DNA of 64,000 nt from Planctomycetota bacterium (GTDB taxonomy: Bacteria; Planctomycetota; UBA1135; GCA-002748355), in assembly GCA_020638795.1 (NCBI GenBank), contig JACKHW010000001.1, forward strand, positions 797,438 to 861,437. The letters are read 5' to 3'. The notes under the pieces were generated by a model, which did no database searches, was not told the origin of the DNA, and worked only from the letters and a program-made list of their open reading frames with translations. Both the position numbers and the translations under genes were made by a program. The stretch's first letter is position 1; the number at the start of each line of letters is the position of its first letter. This document shows positions 50,116 through 58,689 of the stretch, piece by piece.

Positions 50116-51468
50116 CTACGGCGTCCACGCGCCCGGAGCCTGGTCACGCATTTCCGACGCCGCAGCGCTCAACTGGCCGAGTCTCGTGCGCTGTTCGACG
50201 ACGAGCTGATCCACCTCGAAGGGCTCGTCGAGTCCGTAGCGAACGACCAGTTCGTCCGCACCGCACGCACGTACCCACGGCGGAGCCGTACCGTCGAGTA
50301 GTCCATCGAGAACACGTCCGGCCGAACACGGCGCACCGTGTCGGTAGCGTTGGCCGTTCTGGAAGCGCGACGCATTCGCATCCCACCATCGACCCCAGGC
50401 CGCAGCATCGCGGGACGGTCGCTCGACCTCCGTGCTGTATTCGGGTGGCAAGGGACCCTTGCCACGTTCCCGCGCTTCGAGCTCCTCGTCGAAGAGCTCC
50501 TCGTCGTCGACCTCCTCCGGCACCTGGACCGTTTCGCGGAGACCCGCGCCGGTGATCAACTGCAGGGCCGCACCCGCCGCCTCGGCGGCTTCCTCGTCAT
50601 CGTCGTCGAGTGCCGCGAGGAGTGCGGGAACGCTGCCCGGATCTCCGAGGATTCCCAACGCACGCAGACCGGCCGGCCGCAATTCTGCGTCGGCCGCGAG
50701 AACGCGAACTCGCTCGACATCCTCCGCGATCCCACCGAGGGCGATCGGAAGAAACGCGGCGTCGTCGGTCGCCGCACGCTCGCGCCAATGCGCAAGCGAG
50801 TTTCGGTCCCCCGATCGCAGCAGCGCGACCGCAACCGCCGAACGCACGCTCGCATCTTCGTGGTCGATCAGCCGCATGAGCGGCTTGGCTTCCGGTAGTC
50901 TGATTCGGCCGAGGGCCCAAGCCGCCTTCGCGAGCACACGTAAATCCGCATGTCGAAGCAGCGACAGGAGAGAGGGAACGGCGCTCACGATGCGTCGAAA
51001 GCCAGCGACCTCGGCGAGCACGAACGCTCGCATTGGATCCTCGTGCCCGAGCTCGGAGATCCATGCTTCCGGGCAGTCGTGCTTCCAGGCATTCGAGATC
51101 GCGGGGAGTTCTGCCGGATCCTCAGGATCGCCGAGCCCGAATCCTCGCAGCGCATCGTCTTTCTGCTGCGTTCGACAGAACACGCGCATGGCCGCGTGCC
51201 GCTCACCGAAGTCCCCTTCGACCGCGCGCAATCGGCATGCCGCAAGGGCGACTTCACCGCCGCCGACGAGTCCATCGACATGCGCCTCGAATCGCTCCTC
51301 GAAATCGTGGAGGTCGCGCCAGGACACCGTCTCGTCATGCAGGAGACCGAGTCGTTGCTCGTAGAGGAACGACGCTTCCTCGAGATGCTCCTCGTACAGA
51401 TCGACGCGATGCGCCATCGCCAAGACAGGTCTTTTCGCGTCGTCCACGCTGGGATCGGGCTGGGTCAT
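50116..51468 (-). CDS. HEAT-repeat protein, TIGR02270-type, type VI associated
   Basis: A 450-residue cytoplasmic protein. After a variable N-terminal half, residues about 150-290 contain HEAT-like repeats (VSAVPSLLSLLRHADLRVLAKAAWALGRI, LMRLIDHEDASVRSAVAVALLRS, ALGILGDPGSVPALLAALDDDDEEA). The C-terminal part is RWWDANASRFQNGQRYRHG, then a Leu-rich block. This layout matches the TIGR02270 family of HEAT-repeat proteins found next to vgrG in many type VI loci. Its role is not established; helical repeats suggest it binds another protein, perhaps as a loading adaptor. Start ATG 51468 is preferred over the adjoining GTG. Confidence 0.78.
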   Translation of the reverse strand: MTQPDPSVDDAKRPVLAMAHRVDLYEEHLEEASFLYEQRLGLLHDETVSWRDLHDFEERFEAHVDGLVGGGEVALAACRLRAVEGDFGERHAAMRVFCRTQQKDDALRGFGLGDPEDPAELPAISNAWKHDCPEAWISELGHEDPMRAFVLAEVAGFRRIVSAVPSLLSLLRHADLRVLAKAAWALGRIRLPEAKPLMRLIDHEDASVRSAVAVALLRSGDRNSLAHWRERAATDDAAFLPIALGGIAEDVERVRVLAADAELRPAGLRALGILGDPGSVPALLAALDDDDEEAAEAAGAALQLITGAGLRETVQVPEEVDDEELFDEELEARERGKGPLPPEYSTEVERPSRDAAAWGRWWDANASRFQNGQRYRHGAPCSAGRVLDGLLDGTAPPWVRACGADELVVRYGLDEPFEVDQLVVEQRTRLGQLSAAASEMRDQAPGAWTP

Positions 51469-51480
51469 CACGGCAATGCC

Positions 51481-51651
51481 TCAGTTCAAGGCCGCCAACA
51501 CGATCGCGATCGCAGCCAGCAGCATGCAGAATCGGAGCAGCGTGAGACGCCTTGCCGTCAGACGTTTTTCGTCTCGCAGCTCGTCTTGGAGTGTCCATGC
51601 GAGGATCGCGGTTGCGAGCGCCACGAAGATCAGCGGGAGAGACGAAGCCAA
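51481..51651 (-). CDS. Small two-helix membrane protein in the vgrG cluster
   Basis: A frame of about 56 codons, ending in TGA at 51481-51483, lies between the DUF6484 gene and the HEAT-repeat gene. It has two clear membrane segments, SSLPLIFVALATAILAW and RFCMLLAAIAIVLAAL. They are separated by a charged cytoplasmic-type loop with DELRDEKRLTARR. The start is not certain: TTG 51651 is the most likely (AGCAAGG just upstream), and an ATT codon overlapping the DUF6484 stop is another option. No family is recognised. Its place between two type VI-associated genes, with gaps of only 7 and 12 bases, supports a real, co-translated gene. Confidence 0.55.
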   Translation of the reverse strand: MASSLPLIFVALATAILAWTLQDELRDEKRLTARRLTLLRFCMLLAAIAIVLAALN

Positions 51652-51658
51652 GCCTTGC

Positions 51659-52159
51659 TCAATTGATCGTGACCGCGCTGCCTCGGATGCGATTGCGACC
51701 GGATGCGCGGCTGATCAGGTTGTCGCCTCGAATGACCACTTTGCCGTCCTTTTGGAGGACGATCGAACTGCGACCGCAGACGAGACGGACTTCTTCTTGG
51801 CCGACCAAACGGACGCTGCGCCCGTCGACTTCCACGTGTTGCGTTCGCTCCGCCGTTGCGCTCTCGGCGAGGACCGGCGCTTCCTTCAAGTGATCCACGA
51901 TGAAGCCCGTGATGATCGGCCCGGAATCGTGCAGATCAGGGAAGGCCAGCAAGACGCGAGATCCGCAGAGCTGCTGCGGATCTCCTTCGGGTGCAACCGT
52001 CGCGATGAGCGCCACTACGGAGGACTCCGCGAGCCCGGGGTAGGTCACGTGGAGACGGCGTTGTTCATCGAAGCGAACGACCTCGCCGACGAGCAAACTG
52101 CCAGAGAACAGCGGCAGGCTCGATTCCGCGCGCTGTTCGGCGGTGGTCATGCCGGTCAT
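51659..52159 (-). CDS. DUF6484-domain protein, VgrG-associated
   Basis: A 166-residue cytoplasmic protein of the DUF6484 type: an N-terminal beta domain (GSLLVGEVVRFDEQRRLHVTY, CGSRVLLAFPDLHDSGPIITGF), an Ala/Glu linker, then a second part resembling the start of a VgrG-like beta-helix tail (VRLVCGRSSIVLQKDGKVVIRG ending ASGRNRIRGSAVTIN). DUF6484 genes lie immediately downstream of vgrG in other type VI loci. The gene starts one base after the vgrG stop codon; a second in-frame ATG at 52150 is an alternative start. It may help assemble or load the VgrG spike; direct evidence for that is not visible here. Confidence 0.75.
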   Translation of the reverse strand: MTGMTTAEQRAESSLPLFSGSLLVGEVVRFDEQRRLHVTYPGLAESSVVALIATVAPEGDPQQLCGSRVLLAFPDLHDSGPIITGFIVDHLKEAPVLAESATAERTQHVEVDGRSVRLVGQEEVRLVCGRSSIVLQKDGKVVIRGDNLISRASGRNRIRGSAVTIN

Positions 52160-52160
52160 C

Positions 52161-54284
52161 CTAGTTCTCCTTGATCTTGCTGCCTTTCAAGATGATATCC
52201 CCGGAAGCTTTCGCCGTGATCTTCTTCCCCTCGATCGTGATATCGCCGTTCTTTTTCATCACGATCTTGGCCTTGCCGGTCTTCAGCGCGATCTCGTCCT
52301 CGGCCGTGATGAGCACTTTCTTGGCCTTGAGCGCGTAGTCCTTCGCGACGGTCACGAGCTGTTTGCCGCCGACATCGAGCGTGTCGTCCTCACCGATGGT
52401 CGTGCTTCGATTCTTGCCGACATCGAGCTGCATGTCGTCGGCAACACTCTCATCCTTCGACTTGCCGACCGATTCGCTTCGGGTCACGCCGACGCTCTGC
52501 ACCAACGCGCCGCCGACGATGAGCTCCATGGCCGCGCCGACGTTTTCCGAGTAGTTGATCGCGACGATCTCCGTCAGATTTTTTGCGACGTTGATCGTCA
52601 TGTTGCCCGCGACTCCCTCCGTGTGATTGTTGCCGACGTTGATCGACTTGTCGTGCGCGACGGACTCACGCTTGTCCCTGCCGACGGAAAGCGACCGATC
52701 TCGGTCGATGGTCTCGTTTCGATCATTGCCGACCTGGATGCCCTGATCATTCTCGACGACGGTGTTCTGGTCCTTCTCGGCATGGATGTACATCTCCTCC
52801 TCGCCGAGCTTGTCCTCCATGCGAATCTCGTTGAAGTTGTCGACTCCGCCGCCCTTGGAGCTTCGACTCTTGAGTCCACTCTGCGTCGCGTTCGCCGGGA
52901 GCGCATACGGCACCGGGTTGTCGCCGTTATAGACACGCCCGGTCACGATCGGCCGGTCTGGATCGCCTTCGAGGAATTCGACGATCACTTCTTGGCCGAC
53001 ACGAGGAATGTGAATCGCCCCCCAGGCCTCGCCTGCCCAAACTTGCGCGACGCGTACCCAGCACGAACTCTTTTCGTCGAGCTTGCCGTATCGATCCCAG
53101 TGAAACTGCAGCTTCACTCGCCCATGTTCGTCGGTGCAGATCTCGTCGCCCGACTTGCCGACAACGATCGCCGTCTGCGGACCGCTGACGCTCGGCTTCG
53201 GAGTGGTGCGCAGTGCACGGAAGGGGACCCGGCTCTCGATCGCGACGAACGAGCACGAAAACGTAGCCTCTCGAACCTCGCCGCCAGAATCGAAGTCGTC
53301 GTTCTGCATCTCCTGCGTGATCGAGTCGATCAGGTACTCCTGATTCTGGTCGCGACGCGGATGGCCTCGAAGCGTGAACAGGCACCCGCTGGAAAAGCCA
53401 CGCACATCGCCAGCGCCCTGGAAGCGCGCGTGCTGCGCCTGTAGCTCCTCGAGTCTTGCATCGACGTACGAGGTTGCAGCGTCGACGTATTCACCGGGAT
53501 AGTCGAACACCTCGTGGCTCGCATGGCCGTGTTGACGACTGATTTTCGCTTCCGTCAAGAGCTTGGAGGTAGGCTTGAGGAAGTCGAAGTCTTTGAGGAC
53601 GTACGCTCCTGGCTGCACCTGCTTCGACAGACGCCAGTCGTAGACGTGATCGCGCTCGCGCAACGCTTGCTCCCCGCGCGGATAGAACGGGACTTTTTCG
53701 TAACCCGGATTCGTCGCGTGCGAGCCGTAACCGTCGGCCAACACGAGAATGTGGTTCCCGTCGACGTGCCGGAAGTAGTAGTAGATCCCGGCCTGCTCCA
53801 TCAGCCGACTGACGAAGTTGAACGCCGTCTCGCGATATTGGACACAGAACTCGAGAGGCGCGTAGGACCCACTCAACGACTCCTCGAAGTCCGCGAAGCC
53901 GTGTTCGCGGAAGACGTCCTTGACGATTTCGGGGATCGACATCTCCTGCCAGATCTTGCAGTCCGCGGTGCGCGTCAAGAACCAGAGCCACGGGCGTAGC
54001 GTCGCTTGGTAGACGGCGTACCCGCCGCGCCGCCCCGTCTGGGCGAACTTGCTGGCGATGCCGTTGAGGTAGCGAGTCTCGCCGCTCGGTAGATCCACGG
54101 AGACCGTCATCGGGTGCCCGAGCACCTTGTCGATATCGATCTCTTCGTCCGGCGATAGCAGCTCGAGCCGGAACTCGAAGAGCCTGCCGAGTTGTTCCGT
54201 CGTCGACAGCCTCGAGACCATCAGCGCGTCACTGGCGAGTGGTGTCGTAACCCGGAATGGCTTGGCGGCTCGAATCGGACTCAT
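52161..54284 (-). CDS. tssI: Type VI secretion spike protein VgrG (TssI)
   Basis: A 707-residue VgrG. The gp27-like part occupies about 1-340 (RLFEFRLELLSPDEEID, RPWLWFLTRTADCKIWQ, ETAFNFVSRLMEQAGIYYYF). The gp5-like OB fold follows (DEICTDEHGRVKLQFHWDR, WGAIHIPRVGQEVIVEFLEGDPDRP). Then comes a long gp5C-type beta-helix with short repeats such as VGNDRNETIDRDRSLSVGRD, ending VMKKNGDITIEGKKITAKAS. There is no added catalytic domain after the helix, so cargo must be loaded non-covalently, probably with help from the downstream DUF6484, HEAT and effector genes on the same strand. The trimer forms the puncturing tip of the contractile apparatus. It is divergent from the TssB/TssC-like gene. Confidence 0.93.
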   Translation of the reverse strand: MSPIRAAKPFRVTTPLASDALMVSRLSTTEQLGRLFEFRLELLSPDEEIDIDKVLGHPMTVSVDLPSGETRYLNGIASKFAQTGRRGGYAVYQATLRPWLWFLTRTADCKIWQEMSIPEIVKDVFREHGFADFEESLSGSYAPLEFCVQYRETAFNFVSRLMEQAGIYYYFRHVDGNHILVLADGYGSHATNPGYEKVPFYPRGEQALRERDHVYDWRLSKQVQPGAYVLKDFDFLKPTSKLLTEAKISRQHGHASHEVFDYPGEYVDAATSYVDARLEELQAQHARFQGAGDVRGFSSGCLFTLRGHPRRDQNQEYLIDSITQEMQNDDFDSGGEVREATFSCSFVAIESRVPFRALRTTPKPSVSGPQTAIVVGKSGDEICTDEHGRVKLQFHWDRYGKLDEKSSCWVRVAQVWAGEAWGAIHIPRVGQEVIVEFLEGDPDRPIVTGRVYNGDNPVPYALPANATQSGLKSRSSKGGGVDNFNEIRMEDKLGEEEMYIHAEKDQNTVVENDQGIQVGNDRNETIDRDRSLSVGRDKRESVAHDKSINVGNNHTEGVAGNMTINVAKNLTEIVAINYSENVGAAMELIVGGALVQSVGVTRSESVGKSKDESVADDMQLDVGKNRSTTIGEDDTLDVGGKQLVTVAKDYALKAKKVLITAEDEIALKTGKAKIVMKKNGDITIEGKKITAKASGDIILKGSKIKEN

Positions 54285-54430
54285 CGATTGCTGTCCTCGG
54301 ATCGCGGCTGCATTGGATGGCGAGGGTGACGCGGCAGATCGTACAGCATTCGCCGCGCGGTGCCACGCCAGGGCCGTGCCGGATCCCCGAGACAGAAGCT
54401 ATGGTGAGGGCTCGAGACCGAGGACTCGCG

Positions 54431-55915
54431 ATGACTGACAACTTCCACTTCGAGTTTGGCCGACAGCGAGAGGATGGGCGCCGACGATCGAGCGACGAGA
54501 CCCGACTCGAGATGCTCGTGGTAGGGGACTTCCGCGGCCGGACGGAGCGAGAATCCCGGCCTGCAATCGGTACGACCGATGCCTTGCGCATCGATGTCGA
54601 CGGCTTCGAAGCCACGCTCTCACGTCTGCGCCCGAGCCTTCGACTGCGTCCCGATGGACGAGAGGTGCTGCTCGAGTTCTCGTCGATCGACGATTTTCAT
54701 CCCGACCATCTCTACGCGCGGCTTCCTCGAATCACGGCTCTCGCGGACGCACGTGCGCGACTGCTCGACTCGGCGACCTTCGAGGAGGCCGCGGCCGCCC
54801 TCGAGGCTGATCTGCAAGCGGACGATGACTCCGCGCCGGAGGACCGCGGCCGCGACTCAAGGACCGCGCACGAGGAAGACACGGAGGACGATACCTCGAC
54901 GTTGAAGCGGCTCTTCGGCGATCTGACCTCACGCCCGGACGCGAGTCATGCGCGTCGCTCGAAGGACGTCGTCGATGACTTCTTGAAGAAGCTCATGGGC
55001 ACATCGAGTCATGAGGCGTCGCATAGGGGGCAGGCCGCACGACGTGACGCGTTGCTGAAGATGGTCGACGACGAGATCGCCGTCGCGATCCGACTTGTCC
55101 TGCACGACCCGGACTACCAAGAACTCGAATCGACATGGCGATCACTTCATCGACTCGTGACGACGGTCGACGACCAGGCGGTCCGGATCCATCTCGTCGA
55201 TGTCACGCGCGAAGCACTGCACGCCGATCTACGCACGGGCGGCACCGGCTTGCGTCGACAGCTCGAGCGAAGTCCGAACACCGCGGTCGTGATCGGTGCG
55301 TTCGCGTACTCCTCGAACGAGGACGACATTGCCGCACTCGAGACGCTGGCCGCGATCGCCGCGGAGGCGCGCACGCCATTCGTCGCGGCGGCGCGTCCGG
55401 ACTTGCTCGGCTGCGAGTGCTTCTCCAAGACACCTGATCCGGTCGACTGGCAACCTGCCACCGATGCGGCCTCACGCTGGCGACGATTGCGCGGCCATCC
55501 GTGCGCCGCGTGGCTCGGACTCGTGACTCCGCGCATTCTGCTCCGTCTTCCCTACGGAACGCGCACGGATCCGATCGAGGCGTGCGCGTTCGAGGAGATG
55601 CCGCACGCACCCGTCCACGCGAACTACCTGTGGGGCAACGGCGCCTTCGCCTGCGCGGAACTCCTCGCGCGCGGAGTCGACACGAGCGCCCCGCTCGATC
55701 TCGAAGACCTGCCCGCGCACGTTTGGAGTGGCAACGACGACGCACCGCAGCTGACGCCGTGTGCGGAGTTCTACGCGGGCCAGCGCGCCGCGGCTCACAT
55801 CGCGAGCCAAGGCCTCATGACCCTGATGAGCCATCGTGATCGCAACGCGGTCCGGCTCACGGACCTTCGCTCGGTTGCCGAGCCCGCGACCCATCTCGCC
55901 GGTCGCTGGAGCTGA
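54431..55915 (+). CDS. TssB-like / half-TssC-like fusion, type VI sheath-related protein
   Basis: A 494-residue cytoplasmic protein on its own strand within the type VI locus. Residues about 25-110 resemble TssB (EMLVVGDFRGR, DVDGFEATLSRLRPSLRLR, FSSIDDFHPDHLYARLPRI). An acidic, disordered-looking linker follows (about 115-170). Residues about 185-494 resemble the N-terminal half of TssC (VLHDPDYQELESTWRSLHRLV, RTPFVAAARPDLLG, LVTPRILLRLPYGTRTDPIE, HANYLWGNGAFACAELLARG). The frame ends where a real TssC enters its second half (HxKNSDFAAF... onward), so the sheath-forming C-terminal domain is absent. A complete-type TssC is encoded at the right edge. The protein is probably an accessory or capping sheath factor rather than the main sheath. 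Confidence 0.82.
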   Translation: MTDNFHFEFGRQREDGRRRSSDETRLEMLVVGDFRGRTERESRPAIGTTDALRIDVDGFEATLSRLRPSLRLRPDGREVLLEFSSIDDFHPDHLYARLPRITALADARARLLDSATFEEAAAALEADLQADDDSAPEDRGRDSRTAHEEDTEDDTSTLKRLFGDLTSRPDASHARRSKDVVDDFLKKLMGTSSHEASHRGQAARRDALLKMVDDEIAVAIRLVLHDPDYQELESTWRSLHRLVTTVDDQAVRIHLVDVTREALHADLRTGGTGLRRQLERSPNTAVVIGAFAYSSNEDDIAALETLAAIAAEARTPFVAAARPDLLGCECFSKTPDPVDWQPATDAASRWRRLRGHPCAAWLGLVTPRILLRLPYGTRTDPIEACAFEEMPHAPVHANYLWGNGAFACAELLARGVDTSAPLDLEDLPAHVWSGNDDAPQLTPCAEFYAGQRAAAHIASQGLMTLMSHRDRNAVRLTDLRSVAEPATHLAGRWS

Positions 55916-55926
55916 CATCGAAGCTT

Positions 55927-58677
55927 CTAGAAGCTGTAGACGAACTCGCTGTCCTTGACGCCGATGTGCACGCGCTTGATCGGCTCAGCATCCATCATGC
56001 GCTTGAGGAACTCCTCGCTCATCCTCGGCAGGATCGTGTTGGTCAGGATCGCGTCGATCATGCGTCCACCACTTTGGACTTCCAGGCAGCGACTGGCGAT
56101 CAGATCCACGATGTCGTCGTCATACGTGAACTCGACGCCGTGATGCTCTTCGACTCGCTTCCGGATCCGACCGAGCTGGAGGCGCGTGATCGCCTGCACC
56201 ATTTCGTCGCTCAACGGGAAGTAGGGGATCGTGACCAATCGACCGAGCAAGGCCGCGGGGAAGACCTTGAGCAGCGGCTCGCGCAACGCGGTCGCAATCG
56301 CCTCCGGTTCCGGTACGAGCTCAGGGTCCTTGCACATGTTCATGATCAGGTCGCTACCGACGTTCGAAGTGAGCAGGATCAACGTGTTCTTGAAGTCGAT
56401 CATTCGCCCCTCGCCGTCTTCCATGCGTCCCTTGTCGAAGACCTGGAAGAAGATCTCGTGTACGTCGGAGTGCGCCTTCTCGACCTCGTCGAGCAGGACG
56501 ACGCTGTAGGGCCGGCGCCGGACCGCTTCGGTCAAGACGCCTCCCTCGCCGTAGCCGACGTAGCCCGGTGGTGAGCCCTTGAGGGTCGATACGGTGTGAG
56601 CCTCTTGGAACTCGCTCATGTTGATCGTGATCAGGTTCTGCTCGCCACCGTAGAGCTGCTCCGCGAGCGCGATCGCGGTCTCGGTCTTGCCGACACCCGA
56701 GGGACCACTGAGCAAGAAGACGCCGATCGGCTTGCTCGGGTTGTCCAGCTGCGCCCGTGAGGTCTGGACGCGACGAGCGATCGCGTCGAGCGCGTGCTTC
56801 TGGCCGATCACACGCTCGTTGAGCGTGTTGGCGAGCTGCAGGATCGTGTTGATCTCGTCTTTGACCATGCGACCGACGGGGATCCCGGTCCAATCGGCAA
56901 CGACGGACGCGACCGCCTGGCCGTCGACATGCGGCAGGATGAGGGGGTTCTCGCCCTGCGCCTCCTCCAGCTTTCCCTGAAGCTCGCGAAGTTCGTCGAG
57001 CATCGCCGTGCGCTCGTCCACCGAAGGTACCGCATCCGATCGCACGTTTGCCGTCGCGGGGCTCGAGGCCGCTTCCGCATCCGCAGCCTTCTCGAGTTCG
57101 CTGCCAGTGCCTTCGACCTTGCCGATAGAGCCGCGCAAGGAGACGCGCAGTTCGAGAATCCGGTCGACCATCTCCTTCTCCGACGTCCAACGATCCTGGA
57201 GTTCGACCAGGCGCCCGCGCTCGCGTTCGAGCTTGCCGCGCGCCGAGGTTTCGCGCTCGGCTGTGTCGATGCCGATCGCGTACTCGCGATCGAGGATCTC
57301 GAGTTCCGTCTCGAGCGCCTCGATGCGGCGTCGACAGTCCTCGACCTCGGGAGGGACGGCGTGCTGACTGATCGCGACGCGCGCACACGCCGTATCCAGC
57401 AAACTGACGGACTTGTCGGGCAGCTGTCGCGCTGGGATGTAGCGGTGCGAGAGACTCACCGATGACTCGAGCGCCTCGTCGAGAACTTGGACCTTGTGGT
57501 GTTGCTCGAGAGCCGATGCGATTCCGCGCATCATCAGAATCGCCTTCTCTTCGCTCGGCTCGTCGATCTTCACGACTTGGAATCTGCGAGTGAGCGCCGG
57601 GTCTTTCTCGATGTGCTTCTTGTACTCGGCCCAGGTCGTGGCGGCGATCGTGCGAAGGGTGCCGCGTGCCAATGCGGGCTTGAGCAAGTTCGCGGCATCA
57701 CCCGTGCCGGCTGCACCGCCTGCACCGATCAGCGTGTGCGCTTCGTCGATGAATAGGATGATGGGCTTCTCTGACGACTGCACTTCGTCGATGACCTGTC
57801 GCAGGCGGTTCTCGAACTCTCCCTTCATGCTCGCCCCAGCCTGCAGCAAGCCGATGTCGAGGGATCGCAGACTGACGTCCTTGAGCATCGGCGGCACGTC
57901 ACCGCTCGCGATGCGTTGCGCGAAGCCTTCGACGACCGCTGTCTTTCCGACGCCTGCTTCTCCTGTCAGGATCGGATTGTTCTGACGGCGCCGCATGAGG
58001 ATGTCGACGATCTGACGGATCTCGTCGTCACGGCCCACGATCGGGTCCATCTCGCCGCTGCGCGCGCGCTCGGTCAAATCGACCGAGAACTGCCGCAGGG
58101 CTTCCTGCTTGCCCATCTGCGGAGGAGCCATGGCTCCACTGGCTTCGCCGGGTGCCGCGCCACCTCCGATCTGAGAACCGTCCTGTGCCGGCATCCGCTC
58201 TTCCGGCGAACCGTTCGTCACTTCGTGGAAGCGATCCACCAACACATCGAGATCGATCTTCTTGAACTCGTTCGAGATGCCGTAGAGCTCGTTGCGCAGC
58301 GTTCGAGTCTTGAGAATGCCGATGACCAAGTGGCCCGTGCGGATCTGCGACTGATTGAACATCAGAGACGCGTAGACCCATGCGTTCTGGACGGCCTCTT
58401 CCACATGAGCGGACAGATCCGAAATCGAAGTCGAACCGCGAGGCAACTGATCGAGGGCTGCCGTCAGCTCTTTCGCGACGTTCGACGGGTTGCAGTTGAA
58501 CTGTTTGACGATGCGGTGCAAGTCGGAGTCCTGCACCTGCAGGATCTGGTGAATCCAGTGCACCAGTTCGACGTACGAGTTCCCACGTGTCTTGCAGAAG
58601 ACCGTCGCGCTCTCGATGGCGCGATAACCGACTGCGTTGAGTTTCCCGAACAGAGCGACGCGGCTGATTTCAGTCAT
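55927..58677 (-). CDS. clpV: Type VI secretion ATPase ClpV (TssH)
   Basis: A 916-residue AAA+ unfoldase of the ClpV type. The N-domain binds the contracted sheath (about 1-165). AAA1 has Walker A GEAGVGKT and Walker B ILFIDEAHTLIG; a middle coiled-coil region carries long Glu/Arg runs (about 430-550). AAA2 has GPSGVGKTETA and VVLLDEVEKAHSD. A C-terminal D2-small domain completes the usual ClpB-like length. It recycles contracted TssB/TssC sheaths using ATP. It follows tssG with 12 bases between and ends 11 bases from the convergent stop of the TssB/TssC-like gene. Confidence 0.94.
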   Translation of the reverse strand: MTEISRVALFGKLNAVGYRAIESATVFCKTRGNSYVELVHWIHQILQVQDSDLHRIVKQFNCNPSNVAKELTAALDQLPRGSTSISDLSAHVEEAVQNAWVYASLMFNQSQIRTGHLVIGILKTRTLRNELYGISNEFKKIDLDVLVDRFHEVTNGSPEERMPAQDGSQIGGGAAPGEASGAMAPPQMGKQEALRQFSVDLTERARSGEMDPIVGRDDEIRQIVDILMRRRQNNPILTGEAGVGKTAVVEGFAQRIASGDVPPMLKDVSLRSLDIGLLQAGASMKGEFENRLRQVIDEVQSSEKPIILFIDEAHTLIGAGGAAGTGDAANLLKPALARGTLRTIAATTWAEYKKHIEKDPALTRRFQVVKIDEPSEEKAILMMRGIASALEQHHKVQVLDEALESSVSLSHRYIPARQLPDKSVSLLDTACARVAISQHAVPPEVEDCRRRIEALETELEILDREYAIGIDTAERETSARGKLERERGRLVELQDRWTSEKEMVDRILELRVSLRGSIGKVEGTGSELEKAADAEAASSPATANVRSDAVPSVDERTAMLDELRELQGKLEEAQGENPLILPHVDGQAVASVVADWTGIPVGRMVKDEINTILQLANTLNERVIGQKHALDAIARRVQTSRAQLDNPSKPIGVFLLSGPSGVGKTETAIALAEQLYGGEQNLITINMSEFQEAHTVSTLKGSPPGYVGYGEGGVLTEAVRRRPYSVVLLDEVEKAHSDVHEIFFQVFDKGRMEDGEGRMIDFKNTLILLTSNVGSDLIMNMCKDPELVPEPEAIATALREPLLKVFPAALLGRLVTIPYFPLSDEMVQAITRLQLGRIRKRVEEHHGVEFTYDDDIVDLIASRCLEVQSGGRMIDAILTNTILPRMSEEFLKRMMDAEPIKRVHIGVKDSEFVYSF

Positions 58678-58689
58678 GAGATTGGGCGA

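Noticed and set aside
52143..53444. Plus-strand 430-codon frame opposite vgrG
   Set aside because: Its hydrophobic-acidic repeats are the reverse image of the VgrG beta-helix repeats.
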